This document shows, in pieces, positions 1-6,231 of a stretch of 17,099 nucleotides of DNA. Origin of the DNA: CAYGTS01 sp964352905 (lineage in GTDB: Bacteria; Pseudomonadota; Gammaproteobacteria; JAHCLG01); the NCBI GenBank assembly GCA_964352905.1, contig CAYGTS010000046.1, positions 1-17,099 on the forward strand. Reading direction: 5' to 3'. The notes below the pieces were generated by a model that was not told the DNA's origin, searched no databases, and worked only from the letters and a program-made list of their open reading frames with translations. Within the stretch, counting starts at the first letter, position 1, and every line of letters begins with the position of its first letter. Made by a program: the position numbers and the translations under genes.

Positions 1-5
1 TGTTT

Positions 6-452
6 TTAATGTGAGATTGCCCAAATATGGCTGTTCCTCGCTACACCGGGAATTCTGTGCTTGAGCACAATCGGATCATCACAACTCACATCGGTATCAT
101 GCACAGCATAGTGATGATCAGCGTTATCACTGTAGACCACTACAGCTCGTTTGAACGCTTGTAAGATGGCTGTGATTTCTGGCTCACCACCCCAAGTACC
201 TTCCTTAAACATTTGCGCACAATATTCCTCAAAGTTCGTTGGCTTTACAAGCACATGACCATTTCCTGAGCGGTAACAACGCAAATCTTCCACATCAGCA
301 ACTGACTCTGCAAAAAATGACTTCCGGTCTTGTATATAAGCTGTTGCTCTTTGCCGTAACTGAGCAGCTGTTACATCAGTAATAAACCATGTAGCCGCCT
401 CAAACAGGCAATTACCGAAACCAGGAGCATCCCACACTTTTAAACCATTCAA
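6..452 (-). CDS. OTU-domain cysteine protease (putative deubiquitinase effector)
   Basis: The 148-residue product resembles an ovarian-tumour (OTU) cysteine protease, a family that removes ubiquitin from host proteins and that intracellular bacteria use as secreted effectors. Visible features are the nucleophile motif GFGNCLFEA with Cys15, a central helical region (FEEYCAQMFKEGTWGG, about residues 75-90), a VVVY strand, and a terminal NSHIWA motif with the probable catalytic His142. In most OTUs the nucleophile loop reads D-G-x-C; here the Asp position is Phe12, so the loop is atypical. I chose the TTG start at 450-452 because GGAGG lies 6 nt upstream and the overlapping ATG at 446-448 is out of frame and stops at once. 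At 148 aa it is a minimal, stand-alone OTU with no other domain. It has its own promoter and no operon partner in view. The family call is fairly secure; ubiquitin activity and secretion are inferences. Confidence 0.72.
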   Translation of the reverse strand: MNGLKVWDAPGFGNCLFEAATWFITDVTAAQLRQRATAYIQDRKSFFAESVADVEDLRCYRSGNGHVLVKPTNFEEYCAQMFKEGTWGGEPEITAILQAFKRAVVVYSDNADHHYAVHDTDVSCDDPIVLKHRIPGVARNSHIWAISH

Positions 453-475
453 TAAACACCTCCTAAAGGGATCAC

Positions 476-505
476 ATTCTATCTGCCAAAATCAAAAACC
501 TTCAA
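476..505 (-). promoter_or_regulatory. Sigma70-type promoter of the OTU gene
   Basis: On the minus strand, TTGAAG (500-505) and TAGAAT (476-481) are separated by 18 nt. They match the -35 consensus at 4 of 6 positions and the -10 consensus at 5 of 6. Transcription would start about 20 nt upstream of the TTG start codon, giving a very short leader that holds the GGAGG ribosome binding site. The placement directly before the gene supports it. Confidence 0.5.
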
Positions 506-626
506 GAGAGGTATTGAAGTTAGCATAATATTATTTCTTCGTATCGTATATTTTTAGACTTATGAAATTTTTAAGTATTTTATTATTTTTTTAAAAATCT
601 GATAAGAGAAATTATTATCATCACTT

Positions 627-659
627 AAAAAAACACTGCATTAAAACAGTGAGTTTTTT
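627..659. terminator. AT-rich stem-loop, possible bidirectional terminator
   Basis: A run of A's leads into CACTG, an 8-nt loop and CAGTG, followed after two bases by six T's. The stem is short and A/T-flanked, so it could act as a weak intrinsic terminator in either direction. It lies in the gene-free interval 453-839 between the OTU promoter and the intron-like region. Apart from this hairpin and the one at 817-839 I see no gene in that interval. Confidence 0.4.
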
Positions 660-816
660 GAATTCTCCGTGAATGTTTCTTAATGCCGAAAACTTGTTAT
701 TAATTCAATTTCCTTGGCTAACCGAAGGTCGCAGAAAGTGGTGCTTAAATAACTGTCGCTAACATTCAAATTTGACCGGTTTAACTAACAAGGTAGTTGT
801 CCGGTATGGTTATAAA

Positions 817-839
817 AAAAAGATGCTGTGCATCTTTTT
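817..839. terminator. Perfect A/T-flanked hairpin, bidirectional terminator candidate
   Basis: AAAAAGATGC and GCATCTTTTT are perfect reverse complements separated by TGT. The 10-bp stem with A and T tracts on either side is a symmetrical intrinsic terminator. It sits immediately before the intron-like sequence and might mark the left border of inserted DNA. Confidence 0.45.
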
Positions 840-1500
840 AAAGAAATTGATACCTGTTAAATCTTTAACCCTAACGCTATCTTGGTCAAGGATGGCGTAG
901 CCACCGAAGGGTGTGACCAGCATGGTCGGACTTAAGTTGGTGAAAATCCAACCATCGCCTAGAGAGTAGGAAGATGTAGACGAAGGCAAGGGTGCCCGAA
1001 GAAACTGCAAGGTGACGTTAGGTTGTCCGCCGGTGAGCACACCAACATAAGGGGATAAAACAACCAGCAAGGAGAGCAAACGAAGATCCGAAACAGCCAA
1101 TGAGGGATCTGAAGGAAGCCTGAGTTGAATGAGCTACCTAAACGCAAGTGAAGCTTCGTAAGGCAGCCGTAAAGGGTAAGGTGCCCCTGACCACCAAAGC
1201 CCAAAAGCTCTCCGTAATTTACGGTTGTACTGAAGCTAGGTGAGTCATTAAATAGAGCTCGATCTTACCTGGTGAAGAACCGTTGGTGCGGAATGTCGCA
1301 ATGACTGCGACACGTCCTAACCGATACAGTAATGTAAAAGTAAGGCACCAAAGGTTTGCAGATGAAGTCGTAGTAGTCATAAAACGATGAGCCGATGAAG
1401 ATATGGTGACATATCAGAGGATAAAACTGATCGACAGAAACAGGATGTTAAAGGCGAAGGACAGAACATGTTAACGATGCATAGAATTTCATTACAAACT
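840..1500 (+). mobile_element. Group II intron remnant (5' domain I-like RNA, no reverse transcriptase)
   Basis: This non-coding stretch reads like the 5' ribozyme part of a bacterial group II intron. It is purine-rich on the plus strand and contains many short GNRA-like and bulged stems. Examples are GTTGG-TGAAAAT-CCAAC at 936-953, a phrase resembling the GGTGAAAGTCC-type motif near the start of such introns, GAGCTACCTAAACGCAAGTG near 1130, and a perfect 7-bp stem TGTCGCA/TGCGACA at 1294-1312. The segment CAGGATGTTAAAGGCGAAGG near 1440 resembles the sequence just before an intron-encoded reverse transcriptase, but no reverse transcriptase and no domain V/VI follows: the DNA becomes AT-rich and runs into a transposon. 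I cannot fix either boundary. The identification rests on pattern memory, not alignment; a structured RNA of another class is possible. Confidence 0.5.
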
Positions 1501-1567
1501 CAGCCTAATCAAATTATCTAACACATTTCCCCGCTATTCTAGTCAACTTAATTAAAGGTCAAAAAAA

Positions 1568-1607
1568 AACCCCACCAAACAAATTGACTAAATTTGCCGA
1601 TGGGGTT
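1568..1607 (-). terminator. Intrinsic terminator at the left flank of the transposon
   Basis: Read on the minus strand, AACCCCA and TGGGGTT pair around an inner AAATT/AATTT helix and are followed by nine T's, an intrinsic terminator shape. It would stop transcription leaving the transposon leftward, or form a hairpin near the transposon end. It lies just upstream of the ribosome binding site of the first transposon gene. Confidence 0.55.
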
Positions 1608-1642
1608 CTCCTAGGGTTTCTTACAAGCCAGGAGAAAAATAA

Positions 1643-2167
1643 ATGTCTCAAAAATTCGTCTTAAATGCTAGTGTTTTTGAAATATTATCGAAAATAGATG
1701 CAGAGTTGGCAGGTAACTTATTGAAAACGGGTTGCCCTTATTGTGGCGGCAAATTGCATCAAGCAAACTATCCAAGAAGTCTGTTCGGATTGGCGTTGCC
1801 GTTTCGCGTGTATTGTGAAGAGCGGTTGAGCTTTTGTTGCAGCAGCTGCCGCAAGCGCACAACGCCCCCGTCTGTGCGCTTTTTTGGGCGACGGTGGTAT
1901 GTGGCGCCGATTTTTATTTTATTGTCCATCCTGATGTTAGGTATTAACGAACGTCGTCTTGTGCAAATCAAAAAACATTTTGGTCTGACCGTGAGTGAAT
2001 CGACCTGGAAGCGTTGGCGCGCGTGGTGGCGAGATCAATTTATAGAAACACCGTTTTGGTTACCGCGGGCATTATATCGCTTATTTACAGGTTCACTTAT
2101 CGAAAAGATCCCCAAATTACTGCAGTTTCTCTCGCCACTAACCGGCGGCAATTTGCGCGCTGTTTAA
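1643..2167 (+). CDS. Zinc-ribbon/helix-turn-helix protein of the transposon
   Basis: The 174-residue protein has a likely zinc site built from CPYC (about residues 31-34) and CCSSC (about residues 65-69), each followed by basic residues (CRKR), then a hydrophobic helix (APIFILLSILMLGI) and a basic region LVQIKKHFGLTVSESTWKRW that looks like a helix-turn-helix. This combination suggests a DNA-binding accessory protein, perhaps recognising transposon ends or target. It resembles a domain of unknown function that recurs beside transposase/ATPase pairs (possibly the DUF6431 group; I am not certain of the number). The ATG at 1643 follows an AGGAG ribosome binding site. About 90 nt separate it from the transposase. 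The start of an operon is likely, but no clear promoter was identified. Confidence 0.6.
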   Translation: MSQKFVLNASVFEILSKIDAELAGNLLKTGCPYCGGKLHQANYPRSLFGLALPFRVYCEERLSFCCSSCRKRTTPPSVRFFGRRWYVAPIFILLSILMLGINERRLVQIKKHFGLTVSESTWKRWRAWWRDQFIETPFWLPRALYRLFTGSLIEKIPKLLQFLSPLTGGNLRAV

Positions 2168-2256
2168 CGGGAGGAGACGATCCGCAGAGTATGCCACTTT
2201 AATCTTTTACCCATCACTCGTAGTCTTTGTCTTCACTCAATTTAACCGGAGAAGAC

Positions 2257-3714
2257 ATGAGCAAATCGACAAACAAGGCAGACAGTATTCAATCGCGCTG
2301 GGGACGTTTTCGTTTTTCAATTATCGGCCCGCTACTGTCGGCGCCACCCGAGAGTGGCACGTTAAAAACAGAATTAAGCGAGCTTTCAAAAAAACAATGG
2401 CAACATCCGATCACAGGCAAGCCAGTTTGGTTTGCGGTATCGACTTTGGAGAGGTGGTTTTATGCGGCAAAAAAAGCCGCGATCCGATCGAGATATTACG
2501 GGTGAAGCGCCGCAGTGATGCGTCACAATCACGCGTATTGAGTCTGGAAGTTAAAAATGCGATCAAAAATCAATATCGAGAGCATCCGGGCTGGAGTTAT
2601 CAGCTGCATCGTGACAATTTAGCGGTAATTGCAAAACAATTCTCACCACCGGTTGAGAAAATATCTTATAGCACGCTTTATCGTTACATGATTGCGCAAG
2701 GATTGCGTAAAAAACGCGTGGTGAAACAAAAAAACACAGCAGGCGCTGTAATGGCTGCAGAGAGATTAGCCTCACGCGAAGTGAGAAGCTATGAGGTGGA
2801 TCACGTGAATGCGTTATGGCATTTGGATTTTCATCACGGCTCTCGCAAGATTTTAGATCAACAGGGTCAATGGAGGAAACCGTTATTACTGGCTATTTTA
2901 GACGATCACTCGCGATTAATTTGTCATGCGCAATGGTATTTTGATGAAACGGCAGAAAGCTTAACACAAGGTTTTATGCAAGCGCTGCAAAAACGTGCAC
3001 TCCCTCGTGCCTTAATGTCAGATAACGGTGCTGCGATGATGAGTGCGGAATTCACGCAAGGTTTAGAGCGTTTATCGATTTTGCATCAACCCACCTTATC
3101 CCTATCAAAATGCCAAGCAAGAAGTGTTTTGGGCACAAGTGGAAGGCCGTTTAATGGCAATGCTCGAAAATGAAGCAGAGCTCACACTGACAACGTTAAA
3201 TACTGCAACGATTGCCTGGGTTGAAATGGAATACCATCGAAAAAACCATTCTGAAATTGCCGCAGTACCTTTAACGCGTTATCTGAACGGGAAAAATGTC
3301 GGTCGCGATTGCCCTGAGCTTGCGACATTAAAACGCGCTTTTTGCAATGAAGTTAAGCGAAAACAACGTCACTCAGACGGGACCTTCACGTTAGAGGGTG
3401 TGCGTTTTGAAATACCCGCACACTATCGACATCGTGACACAATAACCGTGCGCTACGCGAGATGGGATTTAAGCGCTGCGTTTTTAATCGATCCTCACAC
3501 GAATACGTTTTTATCAACGTTATACCCGCAAGATAAATCAGAGAATGCCAGTGGCCTGCGGCGAAGTCTTGAGGAAAACAAAATCCCACACGATGCAACA
3601 CCGCCAAGTGGGACGGCACCTTTACTCAAACAATTAATGGCTGAGTATGCGGCAACCGGCTTGCCGCCCGCTTATATCCCAACGAGAGAAAAAACCAACC
3701 AAGAGGAAGACTAA
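2257..3714 (+). pseudogene. Mu-type DDE transposase with two frame breaks (A7 slippery site, then a +1 shift)
   Basis: Three overlapping frames together encode one integrase-core (rve/Mu-type) transposase of about 485 aa. Frame 1 starts at ATG 2257 (GGAGAAG upstream) and stops at 2505. It continues after a -1 shift at the A7 tract 2469-2475 as a frame holding an HTH-like region, the first catalytic Asp (HLDFHHGSR) and the second (MSDNGA). That frame goes wrong near 3090, where the expected PYPYQNAKQEVFWAQ reads on only in the frame ending at 3714; this segment carries the catalytic Glu (KQE) and a Mu-C-like beta-barrel. The -1 and +1 shifts cancel. The first break could be programmed frameshifting; the second, inside the catalytic domain, looks like an indel mutation or a sequencing error. 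The stop is 1 nt before the ATPase ATG, implying translational coupling. Confidence 0.75.
2469..2475 (+). promoter_or_regulatory. A7 slippery heptamer, candidate programmed -1 frameshift
   Basis: In the zero frame the codons are gcA AAA AAA gcc, an exact X XXY YYZ slippery heptamer. Slipping back one base moves the ribosome from the N-terminal frame into the frame encoding the catalytic domain; the zero frame ends at 2505, 30 nt later. Such A-run sites are well known in insertion-sequence transposases. A simple homopolymer deletion gives the same picture. Confidence 0.5.
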
Positions 3715-3715
3715 G

Positions 3716-4570
3716 ATGAAAACAACCTTAACCGCACTTTATGGCTTAAAATATAATCCCTTTTTACCCGACGTACCAACAGAGGCGATCCACACCTATC
3801 CTGAGTTATTACATTTTTGTGAGCGTATTGAAAAAAGCTTACTGCGCGAAGGTGGGTTTGCGCTCATCAGCGGCGATCCGGGCACCGGGAAAAGTGTCCT
3901 ATTGCGATTGCTGGCTGAGAAATTATCTTCACTGCGCGACGTTCAAGTGGGTGTGGTCACTCAATCATCAGCACGATTATTTGATTTTTATCGTGAATTA
4001 GGCGACATTTTTGGTGTGACGCTCAATGCCCACAATCGTTGGATGGGATTTAAATCACTTAGAGAACGTTGGCAACAGCACATGGACAGCGCGCTTTTTA
4101 GGCCGGTTTTATTTATTGATGAAGCACAAGAAATGCCGGCTTGCGTGCTCAATGAACTGCGGATTTTAGCCAGCACCAAGTTTGATTCTCAGATTTTGTT
4201 AACGGTGATTTTAGCAGGCGATCAACGCTTAAATGATAAATTACGTCGGGAAGAATTAATCCCGTTAGGTAGTCGGATCAGAATGCGATTTAATACCGCC
4301 TATGCAAGCACGGAGCAACTCATGCGCTGCTTAGAGCATTTATTATATAACGCCGGCAACCCACAGTTAATGACGAAAGAGCTTATGCAAACTTTGTGTG
4401 AGCATGCCATGGGAAATTATCGCGCACTCTGCACCATGGCAAATGAATTACTCACCACAGCCGCGCTACAAGAAAAGACGCAGCTTGATGAAAAATTATA
4501 TCTTGATTTTTTTGCCGTCAAGCCGTCTCTGCGTAATCAGAAAAAAACCACAGGAGGTGCTCATGGATAA
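3716..4570 (+). CDS. ExeA/TniB-like AAA ATPase, transposition regulator
   Basis: The 284-residue ATPase has a textbook Walker A motif GDPGTGKS (53-60), a Walker B motif LFIDEAQE (Asp135-Glu136) and a downstream sensor-like region LTVILAGDQ. The opening LYGLKYNPFLPDVP is the classic start of ExeA/TniB/MuB-type AAA proteins. In transposons these ATPases bind DNA, choose target sites, confer immunity and activate the DDE transposase; the position directly behind the transposase supports this over a secretion role. The ATG at 3716 was chosen over an upstream in-frame ATG (3647) because AAGAGGAAGA precedes it, and it lies 1 nt after the transposase stop. The gene is intact although the transposase is broken. 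It overlaps the next ORF by 8 nt. Confidence 0.85.
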   Translation: MKTTLTALYGLKYNPFLPDVPTEAIHTYPELLHFCERIEKSLLREGGFALISGDPGTGKSVLLRLLAEKLSSLRDVQVGVVTQSSARLFDFYRELGDIFGVTLNAHNRWMGFKSLRERWQQHMDSALFRPVLFIDEAQEMPACVLNELRILASTKFDSQILLTVILAGDQRLNDKLRREELIPLGSRIRMRFNTAYASTEQLMRCLEHLLYNAGNPQLMTKELMQTLCEHAMGNYRALCTMANELLTTAALQEKTQLDEKLYLDFFAVKPSLRNQKKTTGGAHG

Positions 4571-4739
4571 GCCAATATTCATGATTGAAGCGCCAATCTT
4601 GGATCCTGATTCAGCAACAAATGTTTATCAGTTTTTACAGGATTTAATATTGGCCTTTGAAACTCACTATTACAAGCAACTGAAGTATTACAGCCAGAAT
4701 AATAACGTTGAGAAGGAGTATGAGGAAAAACCATTTTGA
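4563..4739 (+). CDS. Small 58-aa transposon protein, unknown function
   Basis: A 58-codon ORF begins at ATG 4563 inside the last codons of the ATPase gene. It has an excellent ribosome binding site AGGAGGTG at 4552-4559, so it is very probably translated by coupling. The product starts MDKPIFMIEAP, is helical in the middle (VYQFLQDLILAFETHYYKQL) and ends in a charged tail (EKEYEEKPF). I recognise no family. Being acidic and hydrophobic, it may be a partner or regulator of the ATPase or transposase, which is inference. A terminator follows at 4782. An upstream in-frame start at 4398 lies entirely within the ATPase gene and lacks support. Confidence 0.65.
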   Translation: MDKPIFMIEAPILDPDSATNVYQFLQDLILAFETHYYKQLKYYSQNNNVEKEYEEKPF

Positions 4740-4781
4740 GGATGTTATCCCTTTTTAATCACATTCAATAAGGCTCATTAT

Positions 4782-4812
4782 AAAAACGCAGTCTCAGGGC
4801 TGCGTTTTTTTT
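4782..4812 (+). terminator. Rho-independent terminator ending the transposon operon
   Basis: AAAAACGCAG, an 8-nt loop and CTGCGTTTTTTTT form a GC-containing stem followed by a T tract, 43 nt after the last stop codon. It is the clear 3' end of the four-gene operon and may also lie close to the right end of the transposon. Confidence 0.8.
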
Positions 4813-4868
4813 ATATTTATAAACATCATTTATCATGATTAATCGACCATCAAATTGCGTGGTTACAC

Positions 4869-5069
4869 TCAGTTATATCTCGATTTTCGAACGGGTTTCT
4901 TTCGCTGGCGTTTGCTTTTGCGCTTCTTCAATGCCTGTATGGCATACTTGCGGTTATATCCCGTGGTTGCACAAAACTCGTCTAGAATCCTTTGTTTCTG
5001 TTCGCGCGTTGATTTCTTATACCTGCCTTTGATTGACTCCAGGTAGGCCCGTTTTTCGTTCAAATTCAT
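4869..5069 (-). pseudogene. Truncated integrase-type IS transposase (N-terminal 66 aa only)
   Basis: The ORF starts MNLNEKRAYLESIKGRYKK and contains LDEFCATTGYNRKYAIQALKK followed by a basic linker ending RKSRYN. This matches the N-terminal helix-turn-helix part of a widespread rve-integrase transposase group in which a catalytic DDE domain of several hundred residues should follow the linker. Here a stop comes right after it, and DNA beyond 4869 has no resemblance to the missing part. The ATG at 5067-5069 has GGAG about 8 nt upstream, so the start is genuine. The element is thus a 5' fragment; its other half was lost, perhaps when the neighbouring transposon arrived. Confidence 0.7.
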
Positions 5070-5090
5070 ACCATCTACTCCAAATCTTTG

Positions 5091-5159
5091 GGTTAGATCT
5101 AATATGAGTCAACGATTACTTTTTTGCCTACCTTCGGTTAGATTTAATGTGAGTCAATT
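5091..5159 (-). repeat. Duplicated subterminal motif at the end of the truncated IS
   Basis: Two direct copies of GGTTAGATYTAATRTGAGTC (5091-5114 and 5136-5159, plus strand) are 45 bp apart, just upstream of the truncated transposase gene. Read toward the gene they begin TGACTCA. Repeated ends of this kind usually bind transposase, so the IS border probably lies near 5160. The opposite end is missing. Confidence 0.55.
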
Positions 5160-5234
5160 CGTTTATGAATATTTGGGTTATTTTTGGTATCGTTTAAGGT
5201 ATAATCACACCGCATAGTAATAAGCATTTATTTT

Positions 5235-5315
5235 ATGCCTAAAATTAATAATCCACATGATAAAATTGTTAAAAAAATATTGAACCAACGTGATGTATAC
5301 ACCCAAAGCGATTAG
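5235..5315 (+). pseudogene. Rpn-like nuclease/transposase gene, 26-codon N-terminal remnant
   Basis: ATG 5235 opens a frame of 26 codons beginning MPKINNPHDKIVKKIL. The NPHDK(F/I)xKxxL opening is the hallmark N-terminus of Rpn (recombination-promoting, PD-(D/E)XK) proteins, normally around 250-330 aa. The frame ends at TAG 5313-5315, and the following sequence turns into dispersed palindromic repeats, so the nuclease core is gone. A perfect -10 hexamer TATAAT lies at 5200-5205, but I see no good -35. The fragment is short, so the family assignment rests on that motif alone. Confidence 0.5.
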
Positions 5316-5338
5316 AAAGTAGGTTCTCTCTTCTTCCA

Positions 5339-5501
5339 TCATTGCGAACGAAGTGACGCAATCTAGGGTTAGGATCTTCGATCTTGAAAAGCCATTGAAA
5401 CTTTGCAAGATCGTGGTTCTTTACCTCTGGATTGCCGCGTCGCTGCGCTCCTCGCAATGACAGGATTTTTCGTCATTGCGAACGAAGTGATGCAATCCAG
5501 G
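5339..5501. repeat. REP-like dispersed palindrome, three half-copies
   Basis: The motif TCATTGCGAACGAAGTGAYG plus CAATCYAGG occurs forward at 5339-5367 and 5472-5501, and inverted at 5424-5462 (CCTCTGGATTGCC to CTCGCAATGACA). The first and inverted copies also share inner arms (GATCTTCGATCTTG against CAAGATCGTGGTTC), making an imperfect palindrome of about 124 bp; the third copy begins another half with GATCTACGATCTTGC. Sequences of this type are scattered in many copies through genomes of host-associated bacteria. It lies just past the 3' end of the giant gene and could act as its terminator. Confidence 0.7.
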
Positions 5502-5573
5502 GAAAGGATCTACGATCTTGCAAATTTTCACGGCATTTGCTGGTTGTTCCACTGTCTTTATTAAACATTGCAT

Positions 5574-6144
5574 TTAATTCTTGCTCAATGCCACTTGCTC
5601 TTGCTTTTGCTTTTGCTCTTGCTCTTGCTCTTGCTCTCTACTAAATAGGCCTGCCTGTGTAACATAAGAAGGTGGTTGCAATTCATTTATGATAGCAATC
5701 AAACCTGGGATATCGTGGTTTTTCCCTGCAGAATATTGCTTGATTATTGGTAGATCAAACAATAACGGCAGCTGTTCATTATTTTTAAAAATAAGATCTA
5801 AGTTATCTTTTACGGCTTTTAAAATTTCTATCTTTTGCTCGTTAGTTAAGGTTGTTAAGCTTAATAGCTTACACAACTGTGTGCCATCATTAATAATTAG
5901 CTGTAAACGATTTTTAATAGAATCAAAAACCTCATTATATTTTTCTTTAATTGATAAGAATTCGGCAAGTTGATCACCATTTTTAATTAAACGATATAAC
6001 TCACCCTTAAATCTATCCCAAATTTCATTGCGAAAATTTTCGGGTAATATTGGTGAGGTAACCAGAATATAAAGATCAGTGCTATTAAAAATAAGCGCAG
6101 GAGAACTAATAAAAATGCGAGAACGGATATCATGCAGTATGCTA
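5574..6144 (-). pseudogene. C-terminal fragment of the giant repeat protein (cut off by IS630)
   Basis: About 190 codons on the minus strand continue the giant protein after the IS630 insertion. Read from the left copy of the TA duplication, the frame is open (SILHDIRSRIFISSP...) and carries the same repeat signature as the main ORF: LIKNGDQLAEFLSI, then LIINDGTQLCKLLSL. It ends in a Glu/Gln/Lys-rich tail, REQEQEQEQKQKQEQ, and VALSKN. Joined to the main ORF with one TA, the two frames match exactly. It has no start codon or ribosome binding site of its own, so it is probably no longer translated. The charged tail resembles the E-block of Dot/Icm-type secretion signals, an inference only. Confidence 0.8.
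5595..5636 (-). repeat. 6-bp tandem repeat encoding Glu-Gln / Lys-Gln
   Basis: Seven perfect-length units of TTGCTC or TTGCTT lie end to end. On the minus strand they encode four EQ, two KQ and one EQ. Unit gain or loss keeps the frame, so the C-terminal tail length may vary between strains. Confidence 0.9.
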
Positions 6145-6173
6145 GTACTCCATCAAATAAGTTTTTCCGAGTG
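6145..6173 (+). repeat. IS630 left terminal inverted repeat
   Basis: It begins GTACTCCATCAAATAAG and ends CCGAGTG, and is the reverse complement of the right end with three mismatches, all within the outer eight bases. Confidence 0.9.
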
Positions 6174-6231
6174 ATTTAAATCGATTTATATGTCATTATT
6201 CCTTGTTTTGAAGAACCGATCAGGGAAGATA

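Larger units (their letters stand above)
1561..4812 (+). mobile_element. Four-gene Mu/Tn7-like transposon (zinc-ribbon protein, DDE transposase, AAA ATPase, small ORF)
   Basis: Four consecutive plus-strand ORFs form one unit: a Cys-rich HTH protein, a Mu-type DDE transposase, an ExeA/TniB-like AAA ATPase and a 58-aa ORF overlapping the ATPase stop. Pairing a DDE transposase with an AAA regulator is typical of the Mu, Tn7, Tn5053 and IS21 groups, where the ATPase selects target DNA and stimulates the transposase. Intrinsic terminators lie at both sides (1568-1607 and 4782-4812). I looked for matching inverted ends and a target duplication around 1490-1570 and 4800-4870 and found no convincing pair, so the borders given are approximate. 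The transposase frame is broken, so the copy may be inactive. Confidence 0.6.

Noticed and set aside
810..1204. Two minus-strand ORFs (96 and 81 aa) with hydrophobic stretches
   Set aside because: They lie antisense across the intron-like RNA, lack ribosome binding sites, overlap each other and show no protein family; their composition follows from the structured RNA.
840..1500. Possible rRNA, RNase P or tmRNA gene
   Set aside because: I could not find the conserved landmark sequences of 16S/23S rRNA, RNase P RNA or tmRNA; the motifs fit a group II intron domain I better.
4398..4739. 113-aa reading of the small ORF starting inside the ATPase gene
   Set aside because: The upstream part is an out-of-frame shadow of the ATPase; the strong AGGAGGTG places the start at 4563.
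1561..4812. IS21 element (istA/istB)
   Set aside because: The ATPase has the ExeA/TniB-type opening (LYGLKYNPF) rather than an IstB pattern, and there are two extra genes.
5432..5973. Plus-strand ORFs (70 and 94 aa), one Leu/Ala-rich
   Set aside because: The Leu-Ala run is the antisense of the EQ/KQ hexanucleotide repeat and the other lies opposite the giant gene fragment.
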